This document shows, piece after piece, positions 52,223 to 61,753 of a stretch of DNA of 64,000 bases. Below the pieces are notes generated by a model. That model searched no databases and was not told the DNA's origin. It saw only the letters and a list, made by a program, of their open reading frames with translations. Position numbers and translations under genes: made by a program. This DNA is from Mucilaginibacter aquariorum (GTDB lineage: Bacteria; Bacteroidota; Bacteroidia; Sphingobacteriales; Sphingobacteriaceae): positions 1 to 64,000 of the forward strand of contig NZ_JANHOH010000015.1 of NCBI RefSeq assembly GCF_024498135.1, read 5' to 3'. Within the stretch, counting starts at the first letter, position 1. Each line of letters opens with the position of its first letter.

Positions 52223-52963
52223 ATGAGACCCGCAACGATTTTATATTTCATGTTTTCATTTTTCAGCGCAGGCGCGCAGGATGCCAAAGAAATCGTGAGA
52301 AAAGCTGATGAAAAAATGCGGGGCGCCACGATGCAGGCCGAGATAATAATCAAAACTGTCCGCCCGACCTGGAGCCGGGAAATGCAATGCAAAATATGGA
52401 CCAAAGGGAACCAGCTTTCCATGATCCTCATCCAATCCCCGGCCAAAGACAAGGGTACAGTTTTCTTGAAAAAACGAAAAGAAGTATGGAACTGGATGCC
52501 GGTTCTGGAGCGCAACATCAAGCTTCCCCCTTCCATGATGAGCCAGAGCTGGATGGGCACGGATTTTACCAATGATGACCTGGTGAAGGAATCCTCGGTA
52601 GTGGAAGATTACAATCAAACCATTTTGGGTGATACCGTTATCCAAAACAAAAGTTGTTATATCATCCGTATGATACCCAAACCGGCAACCGCGGTGGTCT
52701 GGAGCAAGGTGATCATATGTATCGACAAAACAGATTTCCTTGAATTGAACAACCGTTTTTTTGACGACGACGGCCAGTTGATTAATACCATGAACAGCTA
52801 TGATATCAAACTGATGCACGACCGTATCATCCCAACCCGGTTTGAAATGATACCTGCTGATAAAAAGGGGCAAAAAACGATCATGATTTATAGCAATATT
52901 CAATACAATAAACCCATCGATGATAATTTCTTCTCGCTGGAGAAAATGAAGACCCTCAAATAA
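52223..52963 (+). CDS. LolA-like outer-membrane lipoprotein-sorting protein
   Basis: 246 residues with a signal peptide (MRPATILYFMFSFFSAGAQ). The mature part matches the LolA_like_2 (TP0789) family: AKEIVRKADEKMRGATMQAE, KGTVFLKKRKEVWNWMPVLERNIKLPPSMMSQSWMGTDFTNDDL (by position about 75-118), and a C-terminal PIDDNFFSLEKM. It is a half-barrel lipid or lipoprotein carrier in the periplasm. First gene of a five-gene unit; the permease starts 2 bp after its stop. Confidence 0.88.
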   Translation: MRPATILYFMFSFFSAGAQDAKEIVRKADEKMRGATMQAEIIIKTVRPTWSREMQCKIWTKGNQLSMILIQSPAKDKGTVFLKKRKEVWNWMPVLERNIKLPPSMMSQSWMGTDFTNDDLVKESSVVEDYNQTILGDTVIQNKSCYIIRMIPKPATAVVWSKVIICIDKTDFLELNNRFFDDDGQLINTMNSYDIKLMHDRIIPTRFEMIPADKKGQKTIMIYSNIQYNKPIDDNFFSLEKMKTLK

Positions 52964-52964
52964 A

Positions 52965-54182
52965 ATGTGGCTGATCAAAATGGCATGGAAGAATATGTGG
53001 CGTAATAATACGCGAACGCTTATTACAATGGCGGCGATTTTTTTTGCTGTTATTTTATCGGTCATAGCCAGCAGTTTGCAAGAGGGCATTTTCAGTAATC
53101 TGGTCAAAAACGTGGTGAGCTTTTATACAGGGTATTTACAAGTGCACAAACAGGGGTACTGGAACGAGCAAATCCTGGATAATAGCTTTGAATCATCAGC
53201 CGAGCCAAAACGAAGAATTTCAAACGACAAAAACGTACTTACGGTTACTTCAAGAATAGAATCATTTGCATTAGCGTCTTCGGCTGATATAACCAAGGGG
53301 GCGCTGGTTGCCGGTATCGAACCCGAACAAGAGAACCGGATCACCCTATTAAAAAATAAAGTTGTGCAGGGCCGTTACCTGAAGGATAATGAACAGGCAG
53401 TATTGTTGTCGCAAGGGCTTGCAGAAAGGTTGAAATTGAAGACTAATGATACCGTATTACTCATCGGGCAGGGTTATCATGGCGCTACAGCAGCCGGTAA
53501 ATATCTGATCAAAGGGATAGTAAAATTCGGCTCACCGGAATTAAACAGCAAATCACTGTTTATGCCACTGGCTGCCGCGCAGGATTTTTACAGTGCGGGT
53601 GGCGTGGTAACCTCTTATATTCTTTCATTGAAGGATATCAAGGCCCTTCAAACTACGAGGTCTGCTGTGTCCGGGTACCTCGGTCCGGCTTACGAAGTGA
53701 TGACCTGGGAAGAGCTGATGCCGGATATCAAACAGCATATCGCATCGGATTCGAATAGTATGAAATACATCCAGGGGATTTTATACCTGCTGATATGCTT
53801 TGGCATTTTTGGCACCTTATTAATGATGATGGTTGAAAGAAAGTTTGAAATGGGTATGCTTGTGGCTGTCGGGATGAAAAAAAGCAAATTGGTTTTCCTG
53901 CTCATGTTTGAATCGGTTTTCACCGTGATCACGGGCTGCTTGCTGGGGATAGCGGCCAGTATCCCTATTGTATATTATTTAAACCGGCACCCTTTAAGAA
54001 TGGGCGGTGAAACTGCGAAAATATACGAGAAATTTGGCTTTGAAGCCATATTTCCCACTTCAACCAGTGCTGCCATTTTTATTCACCAGGGGGTAATCGT
54101 GCTGTTAATTGGCTTATTGCTATCACTGTACCCTGTATACAAAGTGATCCGGTTAGACCCTATTACAGCAATGAAACGATAA
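52965..54182 (+). CDS. FtsX/LolE-type ABC permease 1
   Basis: 405 residues: one N-terminal helix (about 22-42), a large periplasmic MacB_PCD-like domain (about 45-265), then three C-terminal helices (about 275-297, 320-345, 370-392) with the FtsX fold. MAWKNMWRNNTRTLITMAAIFFAV opens it (by position 5-28). Ends LDPITAMKR, the usual contact for the ATPase. Membrane half of a LolCDE-like extractor. Confidence 0.9.
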   Translation: MWLIKMAWKNMWRNNTRTLITMAAIFFAVILSVIASSLQEGIFSNLVKNVVSFYTGYLQVHKQGYWNEQILDNSFESSAEPKRRISNDKNVLTVTSRIESFALASSADITKGALVAGIEPEQENRITLLKNKVVQGRYLKDNEQAVLLSQGLAERLKLKTNDTVLLIGQGYHGATAAGKYLIKGIVKFGSPELNSKSLFMPLAAAQDFYSAGGVVTSYILSLKDIKALQTTRSAVSGYLGPAYEVMTWEELMPDIKQHIASDSNSMKYIQGILYLLICFGIFGTLLMMMVERKFEMGMLVAVGMKKSKLVFLLMFESVFTVITGCLLGIAASIPIVYYLNRHPLRMGGETAKIYEKFGFEAIFPTSTSAAIFIHQGVIVLLIGLLLSLYPVYKVIRLDPITAMKR

Positions 54183-54187
54183 CAATA

Positions 54188-55408
54188 ATGATGATGATCT
54201 TCATAATGGCATGGCGGAATATCTGGCGCAACAAAATGCGGAGCATGGTTATTATTTTATCCATAGCGGTGGGTTTATTTGCCGGTATTGCCGTGCTGGC
54301 CTTATATAAAGGGATGATGAAAAGCAGGGTACGTACCGTTATCGACGCTGAGGTTGGCCATTTACAGCTACACGATATCAATTTTAAGAAAGATTACGAG
54401 CCCAAATTTGTGCTGACGGACGGGGCCTCAATATTAAAAACAGTTAGTTCAATGCCCGCGGTCAAACTCGCTGCACCACGAAGCATAACCACCGGCATGC
54501 TCTCGACCACAACCGGCAGCGCGGGTGTGCAGATAAACGGCGTAGTTCCGCAGTTGGAATATGAGGCTTCCCAACTTAAGAAGAAGATCGTCGCCGGGAA
54601 GGTTTTTGATCCGGTTAAAAACAATGAGATCATGATCGGTCAAAAGCTGGCTAAAAAGATGAAGTTAAAGGTCAGGTCGAAACTCGTGCTGACTTTTACC
54701 GATACCGCAAGCAATATGGTTTCAGGGGCGTTTCGCGTAACTGCCATTTACAAAAGCGACAATACGCCGCTGGACGAGAAAAATGTGTACATCACAATGA
54801 CTGACCTGAATGCTTTATTAGGCATTTCAAGCGGGTTCCACGAGGTTATGCTCTTGCTGAAAAATGATGAGGATGTAAACAAAGTACAGCAGGAGTTAAA
54901 GCAATTGTTTCCTGCCTATCAGGTCGAGTCGTGGAGGGAAATTTCGCCGGAAACGGATTTTATGGTCAAGACAACAGATCAATACGCTTATATCATCATG
55001 GTCATCATCATGTTTGCCCTGGCTTTTGGTATCGTTAATACCATGCTGATGGCCGTTTTAGAGCGGACCCGCGAGATCGGTATGATGATGGCGCTGGGTA
55101 CCAACCGGGTAAGAGTGTTCGCTTTAATTTTTCTGGAAACCGTTTTCTTGACACTTGCCGGCACACCCATTGGTATTTTGACAGGCTGGGGCACATCGGC
55201 TTATTTTAATAAACACGGGCTCGACCTGTCGGGTATGGGGCGGGATATGATGGGCAGTTTTGGTTTTGGGACGATGATTTATCCGGAATTTCCGGCGGAT
55301 AAGTTGTTGGTTGTTATGCTGATCGTTACCGGCACCGCTATCTTCTCCTGCTTATTTCCTGCCATAAAAGCTGTGAAATTGCGGCCCGTTGAGGCATTGA
55401 GAAGATAA
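54188..55408 (+). CDS. FtsX/LolE-type ABC permease 2
   Basis: 406 residues, the same plan as permease 1: MAWRNIWRNKMRSMVIILSIAVG at the N-terminus, a periplasmic domain, FtsX helices at about 270-297, 318-345 and 373-395, and the end LRPVEALRR. The two permeases resemble each other in overall layout and presumably form the heterodimer LolC/LolE-like. It begins 5 bp after permease 1 ends. Confidence 0.9.
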   Translation: MMMIFIMAWRNIWRNKMRSMVIILSIAVGLFAGIAVLALYKGMMKSRVRTVIDAEVGHLQLHDINFKKDYEPKFVLTDGASILKTVSSMPAVKLAAPRSITTGMLSTTTGSAGVQINGVVPQLEYEASQLKKKIVAGKVFDPVKNNEIMIGQKLAKKMKLKVRSKLVLTFTDTASNMVSGAFRVTAIYKSDNTPLDEKNVYITMTDLNALLGISSGFHEVMLLLKNDEDVNKVQQELKQLFPAYQVESWREISPETDFMVKTTDQYAYIIMVIIMFALAFGIVNTMLMAVLERTREIGMMMALGTNRVRVFALIFLETVFLTLAGTPIGILTGWGTSAYFNKHGLDLSGMGRDMMGSFGFGTMIYPEFPADKLLVVMLIVTGTAIFSCLFPAIKAVKLRPVEALRR

Positions 55409-55442
55409 ACGGGTTTGAAGATGAAAAAGGCCTTATAAACAG

Positions 55443-56171
55443 ATGATCATGAATACAGTAATCGATGCACATAACATCAGTAAGGTATACAACAAAGAGA
55501 CTATACCTGTATACGCGGTAAACAACGTGCATTTGCACATAGAAAGAGGGGAGTTTACTGCATTGGTCGGGCCATCCGGGTCGGGCAAAACCACTTTGCT
55601 GAATTTAATAGGCGGCCTGGACAAACCTGATGATGGTCAGGTGCGCATCAATGGCCTGGATATCACCGGGCTATCTGCCGATCAGCTGATCGACTTCCGC
55701 CTGAAAAACATAGGATTTGTATTTCAATCGTTTAACCTGATCCCGGTGCTTACGGCAAAAGAAAACGTGGAATTCATCATGCAGTTGCAGGGGGTGGAAA
55801 GAAGCAAACGCGACGCACGGGTAAAGCAATTGTTTGACCAGATAGAAATGGCAGATAAGCTCGATAGCCGTCCCGCGCAATTATCAGGCGGGCAGCAGCA
55901 GCGCGTGGCTGTTGCAAGGGCACTGGCAACCAAACCACAGTTTGTTTTAGCAGATGAGCCAACCGCGAACCTTGACTCTCAGTCAGCGGCTAATCTACTG
56001 GATATCATGGCAAAGCTTAACAAGGAAGAACAAATCACTTTTCTTTTTTCCACGCATGACCAGCGGGTAATTGACCGGGCCCGAAGGGTTATCACCCTGG
56101 TCGACGGTAAAATAACCAGCGATACAGCAGCTGTTTCAACCAAACATGGTCACGCCGGCGGAAAGAAATGA
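55443..56171 (+). CDS. ABC ATPase (LolD/MacB type)
   Basis: 242 residues. Walker A GPSGSGKTTLLN (about 43-54), Q-loop FVFQSFNLIPVLTAKENV, signature LSGGQQQRVAVARALATKP (about 144-162), Walker B FVLADEPTANLD and the switch His in FSTHDQR. Typical of the LolD/MacB clade. It energises the two permeases upstream. Its stop overlaps the ATG of the barrel gene (ATGA at 56168-56171). Confidence 0.95.
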   Translation: MIMNTVIDAHNISKVYNKETIPVYAVNNVHLHIERGEFTALVGPSGSGKTTLLNLIGGLDKPDDGQVRINGLDITGLSADQLIDFRLKNIGFVFQSFNLIPVLTAKENVEFIMQLQGVERSKRDARVKQLFDQIEMADKLDSRPAQLSGGQQQRVAVARALATKPQFVLADEPTANLDSQSAANLLDIMAKLNKEEQITFLFSTHDQRVIDRARRVITLVDGKITSDTAAVSTKHGHAGGKK

Positions 56172-57322
56172 AAAAGCTGCTGGCTATCGGGTTCATCTTT
56201 TCGTTTGCAATAGCAGCAAATGCCCAGGACAGCACCGCAACATCAAAAAAGCTGGCCATTAACGGGTATATTAAAAACCTGCAGACGCTCAATTTTGATA
56301 AATATCTCAGCGATCTGGTATCCGGTAACACTATTCACAACCGGATCAATGTAAAATGGATGCCGACCGACCGGTTTACCGGCGATGCCGAGTTCCGTAC
56401 ACGCTTGATCTGGGGAGAGGAAGTAAAGCTGACCCCGGGCTTCGTATCGTTATTGCGAAACGAAAACGAAGCGATCAACATGCAAAAGCTATGGATGGAA
56501 AACAAGTCGTTGGTTTTGCTGACTAACGTGGAAAGGCTGTATGCTGATTATGGAAATGATCAACTGAGTATCCGTGTCGGACGCCAGCGGATCAATTGGG
56601 GAGTAGCGACCACCTGGAACCCTAACGACATTTTTAATTCCTACAATTTTCTTGATTTTGATTATGAAGAGCGGCCGGGTGTGGACGGTGCCAAAGCCAG
56701 GTACCTGTTCAGCAGCGTTTTCAATACCGAACTTGCTTATGCGAATACCGGTCAAAAAAACGGGAATGTGGCAGCGTTTAAGTTCGCCCTCAATCAATGG
56801 GGTTATGACCTGCAGCTCATTACCGGGTGGTACCATACCCATCCAACACTGGGCGCCGGTTGGGCAGGGAATATTAAAGATGCCGGTTTTAAAGGCGAGG
56901 TGCAGTATTTTTTGCCCGGACGGGATTCAAACGACCATTTGAACCTGACCCTTCAGGGGGATTATATGTTTAAAAACGGCTGGTATATAAATTTAGGTCT
57001 TTTGTTCAATAACCGGGGTTTAAATCAACCTGTAAGTAATTGGGGCAATTTGAGCCTTGGACTTTCGCCGGAAAACCTGATGCCCACCCGGTGGAATATC
57101 ATTGCAACAACGATGAAGGAGATTAACCCCCTGTTTTCTGCAAATTTGAGTGTAGTCTACGCTCCCGGGTCGAACCTGCTTATCCTTTATCCGTCCTTCC
57201 GGTATAGCCTGGCTACGAACCTGGATGCGGACCTGGTGTGGCAATCCTTTTTTGCCGAACAGGATCATGCTTTCGAAGCGGCGAATCACACTTGCTTTTT
57301 CCGGCTGAAATGGAGCTTTTAG
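56168..57322 (+). CDS. Outer-membrane beta-barrel of the transport operon
   Basis: 384 residues with a signal peptide (MKKLLAIGFIFSFAIAANAQ). The mature part is beta-rich with alternating patterns (NVKWMPTDRFTGDAEFRTRLIWG; SIRVGRQRINWGVATTWNPNDIFN; by position) and ends in an aromatic residue (FFRLKWSF), a normal barrel C-terminus. GRQRINWGVATTWNPND resembles alginate-export/DUF1302-type porins. It could be the outer-membrane exit or acceptor of the Lol-like system. Translationally coupled to the ATPase. Confidence 0.82.
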   Translation: MKKLLAIGFIFSFAIAANAQDSTATSKKLAINGYIKNLQTLNFDKYLSDLVSGNTIHNRINVKWMPTDRFTGDAEFRTRLIWGEEVKLTPGFVSLLRNENEAINMQKLWMENKSLVLLTNVERLYADYGNDQLSIRVGRQRINWGVATTWNPNDIFNSYNFLDFDYEERPGVDGAKARYLFSSVFNTELAYANTGQKNGNVAAFKFALNQWGYDLQLITGWYHTHPTLGAGWAGNIKDAGFKGEVQYFLPGRDSNDHLNLTLQGDYMFKNGWYINLGLLFNNRGLNQPVSNWGNLSLGLSPENLMPTRWNIIATTMKEINPLFSANLSVVYAPGSNLLILYPSFRYSLATNLDADLVWQSFFAEQDHAFEAANHTCFFRLKWSF

Positions 57323-57523
57323 CGGGAAATGTGATGCAGATCATTTTTTATTCCAAAATTTTACACGATATTTTAAGTTCAATAGCATCTATCGCGGGAA
57401 TTCTTTTTTTATTGAACGACTACACGAAAAATTGGCCGTGGGAACTACACTGGCTGCTATTGCAGGAAGTACAACCATTTGGCAAATTAGGCTGATTAGT
57501 TATATTCGTATAAACATGTAGCC

Positions 57524-60466
57524 GTGAAAAAAAACAGGTCAAAAAATACGCCTTCAAAAACACCCGCAAGTGCCCGGGCAGATGCCCCGTCCCAAAACCC
57601 GTCCCTGCTTATTGTGGGTATCGGCGCTTCCGCCGGCGGACTGGAAGCGCTTAAAGTATTTTTTGAACATGCCCCCGCTAACAGCAGCATGGCTTTTGTG
57701 ATCGTTCAGCACCTTGACCCGCGCCATAAAAGCCTGCTGGCCGAACTGATCTCCGGTCATACGAAAATGATGGTGAGGGAAATCGTTAACGGCGACAAGG
57801 TCAAACCCGATCATGTCTATGTTATTCCGCCTAACAAGTCCCTGACGATCGAAAAACAAAAACTTTTGCTGACCGGTCCCGCGGCTGATCGCGCCGAGAG
57901 AAGGCCGATCGATGGCTTTTTTCGCAGCCTGGCCGCTGACCAGCAGGAGAATGCGGCCGGAATCGTGCTCTCCGGCACAGGCACCGAAGGTGCGCTGGGA
58001 TTACAGGCGATCAAAGCAGCGGGAGGCATTACCATGGTTCAGGAGCCGGAAACGGCACAGTTCGACGGCATGCCGCGCAGCGCCATCGCGGCCGGGGCTG
58101 CAGACCTGGTCCTCCCCCCGGAACAAATGGCCGAACAACTCAGCAAGTTGATGGGCAAAGAAAAGCTTCCGGCGGTCCCGGTGGATGCCGAGCTCTCCGG
58201 CCAGTTGGAGGAAAAATTAAGTAAGATCTTCCAGATCATCCGGGCGCAGACCGGTTATGACTTTTCGAATTACAAGCTCAATACCATCGCCCGCAGGATC
58301 AACAAACGGATCGCGCTGAACAAGTTCACTACCCTGGCGGAGTATGCCAGATTCCTGAAGGACCATCCCGAAGAAGTGACCCGGCTTTACAAGGATTTCC
58401 TGATCGGTGTCACCTCTTTTTTCAGGGACAGCGATGCCTTCAAGCGTCTGCAGGAGCAGGCTGTCCCGCTCTTGCTGGAGCAAAGCGGGGATAAGCAGGA
58501 GCTGCGGGCCTGGGTATGCGGCTGCTCCACCGGTGAAGAAGCTTATTCACTGGCCATCTTATTGAAAGAAGCGCTGGACAGCAACAAACAGTATGTAAAG
58601 GTTACCGTCTTCGCTTCTGATATCGATGAAGCAGCCATCGAATTTGCGCGGCTCGGGATCTACAGTGAAAGTGCTGCAGCTCAAATTTCTCCCGAACGCC
58701 TGTCCAAATATTTCATCAAAAATGAGCACGGCTACCAGGTCAAAAAAGATGTCCGGGAAATGGTGGTATTTGCTCATCACAACTTGCTGAAAGACCCGCC
58801 TTTCTCTAAACTTGACCTGATCTCCTGCAGAAATCTTTTGATCTATATCAAAAGCGAATTACAGAAAAAGATCATTCCCCTGTTTCATTATAGTCTGAAT
58901 GATGACGGGTGGTTATTTTTAGGCACCTCGGAAAGTATCGGCGAATACACTGGCCTGTTCACCACGATCGATGCGAAATACAAATTATTCAGGAAAAAGA
59001 ACGGTCATGCCAAAAGGCCGTCGCCTTTGCTGGAATTGCCCTTTATCGGCGACAAGCTCGTTTCAGCCAGAAAAGGCGCTGCTACCGCATCGCCAAAGGC
59101 GGCGCCGGTACCGGCCGCTGCCGAACAGCCGGCAGCCGAAAGCCCGCCTTCGGTCATCATTGATAAAAACAATGACGCGCTATACTTTTCAGGCCCGATA
59201 GCGATATATCTCTCACCGCCCAACGGCGTGGCCAAATGGAATATCCTTGAAATGGCCGGTAAGGAGCTGAGAACGCACCTGAAAAATTCCATCAAAAAAG
59301 CCCGTAAAAACAAAACGGCCGTCCAGAAGAACCATCTGGAGATCGCTGGCAATAACGGTGTCCGGCAGTTTAATCTGCATATCAAACCCCTGCTGACCAG
59401 GAAGTATGATTCGGGTACGTTAATGGTTGTTTTTGAACCGGCGGACCTGCCTGAAACCCCACCTGCAGCTGGTTCTATAAAAAAAACGAACCGGAACAGC
59501 CGGTTGGAAAACGAACTGCAACTGACGCGCGCGGACCTGCAGGCCGCGGTCCATGACCTGGCATCGGCCAATGAAGATCTGCAGAGCGTCAATGAGGAAC
59601 TGCAGAGCACGAATGAAGAGCTGGAAACCTCCCGGGAAGAATTACAGTCCCTGAACGAGGAACTGATCACGGTCAATACCGAGCTGACCGGCAAGATCGA
59701 TCAGCTGTCACAGTCGAATAACGACCTGAATAACCTGCTGCGAAGCATCGAAGTGGCCACTGTTTACCTGGACCGCAAACTGAGGGTCAAAAGGTTCACC
59801 CCGGCGGCTACGAAGATATTCAACCTGATCCCGGCGGACATCGGCCGCCCGCTTACCCAATTGAAGCTCAATCTGCACTATGACAACCTGGCTGATGATG
59901 TGAGCCATGCGCTCAAAACGCTCGAAACCAGATCGGTAGAGGTAAGCGGATCGGACGGGACCTGGTATTATATGCGGATCATTCCTTACCGCACCTCTGA
60001 AAATATGATCGAAGGCGTGCTGATCACGCTGGTTGACATCAGCAGCCAAAAAGCGGTGGAGCACGATCTGGCCAAAAGCAACGAGCATCTCAACCTGGTG
60101 ATGGAGAACCTGCCGGCGGTACCCTATACCTGCACCATGGCACCTGAGCTGGAATTCAGTTTTGTCGGCAAAAGCTGTGAAAAGGTCACCGGCTTCCTGC
60201 CCGGGCAGTTCACCGGTAAAACCGCATTTTGGATGCAACGCATCCATCCGGACGATCAGCAAAAAATGAGCACTGCTTTTGCCGGGATCGCTAAAAAGGG
60301 AAATGATGAGCAAAACTTCCGGTGGAAATGCGCCAACGGGAAGTACAAGCAGTTTATCAATACGATCCGGTATACCGCCGCACGGCCCGGAAAGCCCGCT
60401 TATATCGCGGGCGTGTGGCAGGAGGTATTAAGCGCAAAGTCCGCAATAAAAAACAAATCCAGCTGA
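57524..60466 (+). CDS. CheB-CheR-PAS signalling fusion protein
   Basis: 980 residues from GTG 57524. CheB methylesterase domain (about 27-210): GIGASAGGLEAL (Ser), VQHLDPRHKS (His) and LSGTGTEGALGL, where the usual catalytic Asp is Glu. CheR methyltransferase (about 225-495): ARRINKRIAL, WVCGCSTGEEAYSLA (AdoMet) and DLISCRNLLIYI. Then a long coiled coil (about 655-735; NEDLQSVNEELQSTNEELE) and two PAS domains (about 740-850 and 860-970). No kinase domain; the next gene supplies one. Such fusions run stress or chemosensory-like pathways without flagella. Confidence 0.93.
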   Translation: MKKNRSKNTPSKTPASARADAPSQNPSLLIVGIGASAGGLEALKVFFEHAPANSSMAFVIVQHLDPRHKSLLAELISGHTKMMVREIVNGDKVKPDHVYVIPPNKSLTIEKQKLLLTGPAADRAERRPIDGFFRSLAADQQENAAGIVLSGTGTEGALGLQAIKAAGGITMVQEPETAQFDGMPRSAIAAGAADLVLPPEQMAEQLSKLMGKEKLPAVPVDAELSGQLEEKLSKIFQIIRAQTGYDFSNYKLNTIARRINKRIALNKFTTLAEYARFLKDHPEEVTRLYKDFLIGVTSFFRDSDAFKRLQEQAVPLLLEQSGDKQELRAWVCGCSTGEEAYSLAILLKEALDSNKQYVKVTVFASDIDEAAIEFARLGIYSESAAAQISPERLSKYFIKNEHGYQVKKDVREMVVFAHHNLLKDPPFSKLDLISCRNLLIYIKSELQKKIIPLFHYSLNDDGWLFLGTSESIGEYTGLFTTIDAKYKLFRKKNGHAKRPSPLLELPFIGDKLVSARKGAATASPKAAPVPAAAEQPAAESPPSVIIDKNNDALYFSGPIAIYLSPPNGVAKWNILEMAGKELRTHLKNSIKKARKNKTAVQKNHLEIAGNNGVRQFNLHIKPLLTRKYDSGTLMVVFEPADLPETPPAAGSIKKTNRNSRLENELQLTRADLQAAVHDLASANEDLQSVNEELQSTNEELETSREELQSLNEELITVNTELTGKIDQLSQSNNDLNNLLRSIEVATVYLDRKLRVKRFTPAATKIFNLIPADIGRPLTQLKLNLHYDNLADDVSHALKTLETRSVEVSGSDGTWYYMRIIPYRTSENMIEGVLITLVDISSQKAVEHDLAKSNEHLNLVMENLPAVPYTCTMAPELEFSFVGKSCEKVTGFLPGQFTGKTAFWMQRIHPDDQQKMSTAFAGIAKKGNDEQNFRWKCANGKYKQFINTIRYTAARPGKPAYIAGVWQEVLSAKSAIKNKSS

Positions 60467-60479
60467 TGAATTGAAAAAC

Positions 60480-60486
60480 AGGAGGT
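60480..60486 (+). promoter_or_regulatory. Strong Shine-Dalgarno site
   Basis: AGGAGGT four bases before the ATG of the PAS kinase (60491). A perfect anti-16S match is unusual here, since most genes in this window show no such site. Confidence 0.6.
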
Positions 60487-60490
60487 CAAT

Positions 60491-61753
60491 ATGAACAAGA
60501 TCATATCAAAAAAAGACAAATTCTCCAGGCTGCGTCAAAAAGCCGAGGAGGAACTGAAAGGAAGCAACCTAAAACCCGGCATCAGCGACCTGGAACATGA
60601 ACTCAGTGTGCATGAGATAGAACTCCAGATGCAAAACGCAGAGTTGCTGGACACCCAGGAAAGGCTCAGTGCGGCACTGTCCGAATATGCAGAGTTGTTT
60701 GAACTATCACCGGTAGGTTATTTTATCCTGGACAAAGAAGGCCTGATCGAGAAGGTGAACGTCCGCGCGACAGCCCAACTGGGTATGGACAAGGAATCGC
60801 TGATCAGCAAGCCGTTTTCGAGCTTTTTGCATACCGGACTGGATCAGGACAACTTTTACCGGCACCTGAATACCGCCATTGCGGAAGGGACACTGGAGCG
60901 GATGGAATGCGAGATCAGACGGAAGGATGGCGCCATTTTTGCCGCCTTTGTGAAGTCCAAGGTCATGTGGGACCAAAGGCACGAATTCAAACATCTGCTT
61001 TCGATCATGACAGATATCTCCCATATTAAAGAACACGAACACGAGATCGAAATGCAATTGACCAGGTCGGAAGAACTCAGTACCATGAAATCGCGTTTTA
61101 TCGGTATGGCTTCGCATGAGTTCCGCACGCCCTTGACCTCCATGCTATCCAGTACGACGCTGGTCGAAAAGTATGCGCTGTCCGGCGAAACCGAGAAAAT
61201 GAAAAGGCACCTGGGCCGCGTCAAAAGTTCCATCAGACATCTGGTCACCATTCTTGATGAATTCCTTTCCATTGAAAAATTGGAGAGCGGCAAGGTCGAA
61301 ATTCAGCGGACCCCTTTCGATCTGCCCGAATTTTGCGAGGACCTGATGGAAGAAGTATCCGCAACCCGGAAGCAGGGCCAGGTGATCAGCTACTACCACG
61401 AGGGGCTCCGGGAGATTACCGAAGACCGGAAGATCCTGCAGCATATCCTGCTGAACCTGCTGTCCAACGCCTGTAAATATTCCGGCGAAGAAGAGGAGAT
61501 TAACCTTTTGACCAGCGTCAACGATCAGCGCATTACCATCAGCGTAGAAGATCACGGCATCGGCATACCCGTTGCCGAACAGGAGCACGTATTTACCCGG
61601 TTTTTCAGGGCGCATAATACGGGCAATATTCAGGGGACCGGCTTGGGGCTTAATATTGTTAAAAGGTATGTGGAGTTATTAAAGGGCACGATCGACTTTG
61701 TCAGCCGGCCTAATGAGGGAACCCTTTTCACCGTGACATTTTCACAGGTTTAA
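60491..61753 (+). CDS. Cytoplasmic PAS-domain histidine kinase
   Basis: 420 residues, no membrane helix. A helical start (about 12-65, HEIELQMQNAELLDTQERL) is followed by a PAS domain (about 70-190, SPVGYFILDKEGLIEKVN). HisKA has FIGMASHEFRTPLTS (phospho-His about 206) and HATPase_c has LLNLLSNACKYSGE, EDHGIGIPV and GTGLGLNIVKRY. It probably acts with the CheB-CheR-PAS protein 24 bp upstream; no response regulator gene follows. Its stop overlaps the convergent DUF975 stop by four bases. Confidence 0.93.
   Translation: MNKIISKKDKFSRLRQKAEEELKGSNLKPGISDLEHELSVHEIELQMQNAELLDTQERLSAALSEYAELFELSPVGYFILDKEGLIEKVNVRATAQLGMDKESLISKPFSSFLHTGLDQDNFYRHLNTAIAEGTLERMECEIRRKDGAIFAAFVKSKVMWDQRHEFKHLLSIMTDISHIKEHEHEIEMQLTRSEELSTMKSRFIGMASHEFRTPLTSMLSSTTLVEKYALSGETEKMKRHLGRVKSSIRHLVTILDEFLSIEKLESGKVEIQRTPFDLPEFCEDLMEEVSATRKQGQVISYYHEGLREITEDRKILQHILLNLLSNACKYSGEEEEINLLTSVNDQRITISVEDHGIGIPVAEQEHVFTRFFRAHNTGNIQGTGLGLNIVKRYVELLKGTIDFVSRPNEGTLFTVTFSQV

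Noticed and set aside
57323..57523. Small gene between the barrel and CheB-CheR genes
   Set aside because: Short frames exist but start inside the barrel gene or lack a start codon; one stretch looks weakly protein-like but matches nothing I know.
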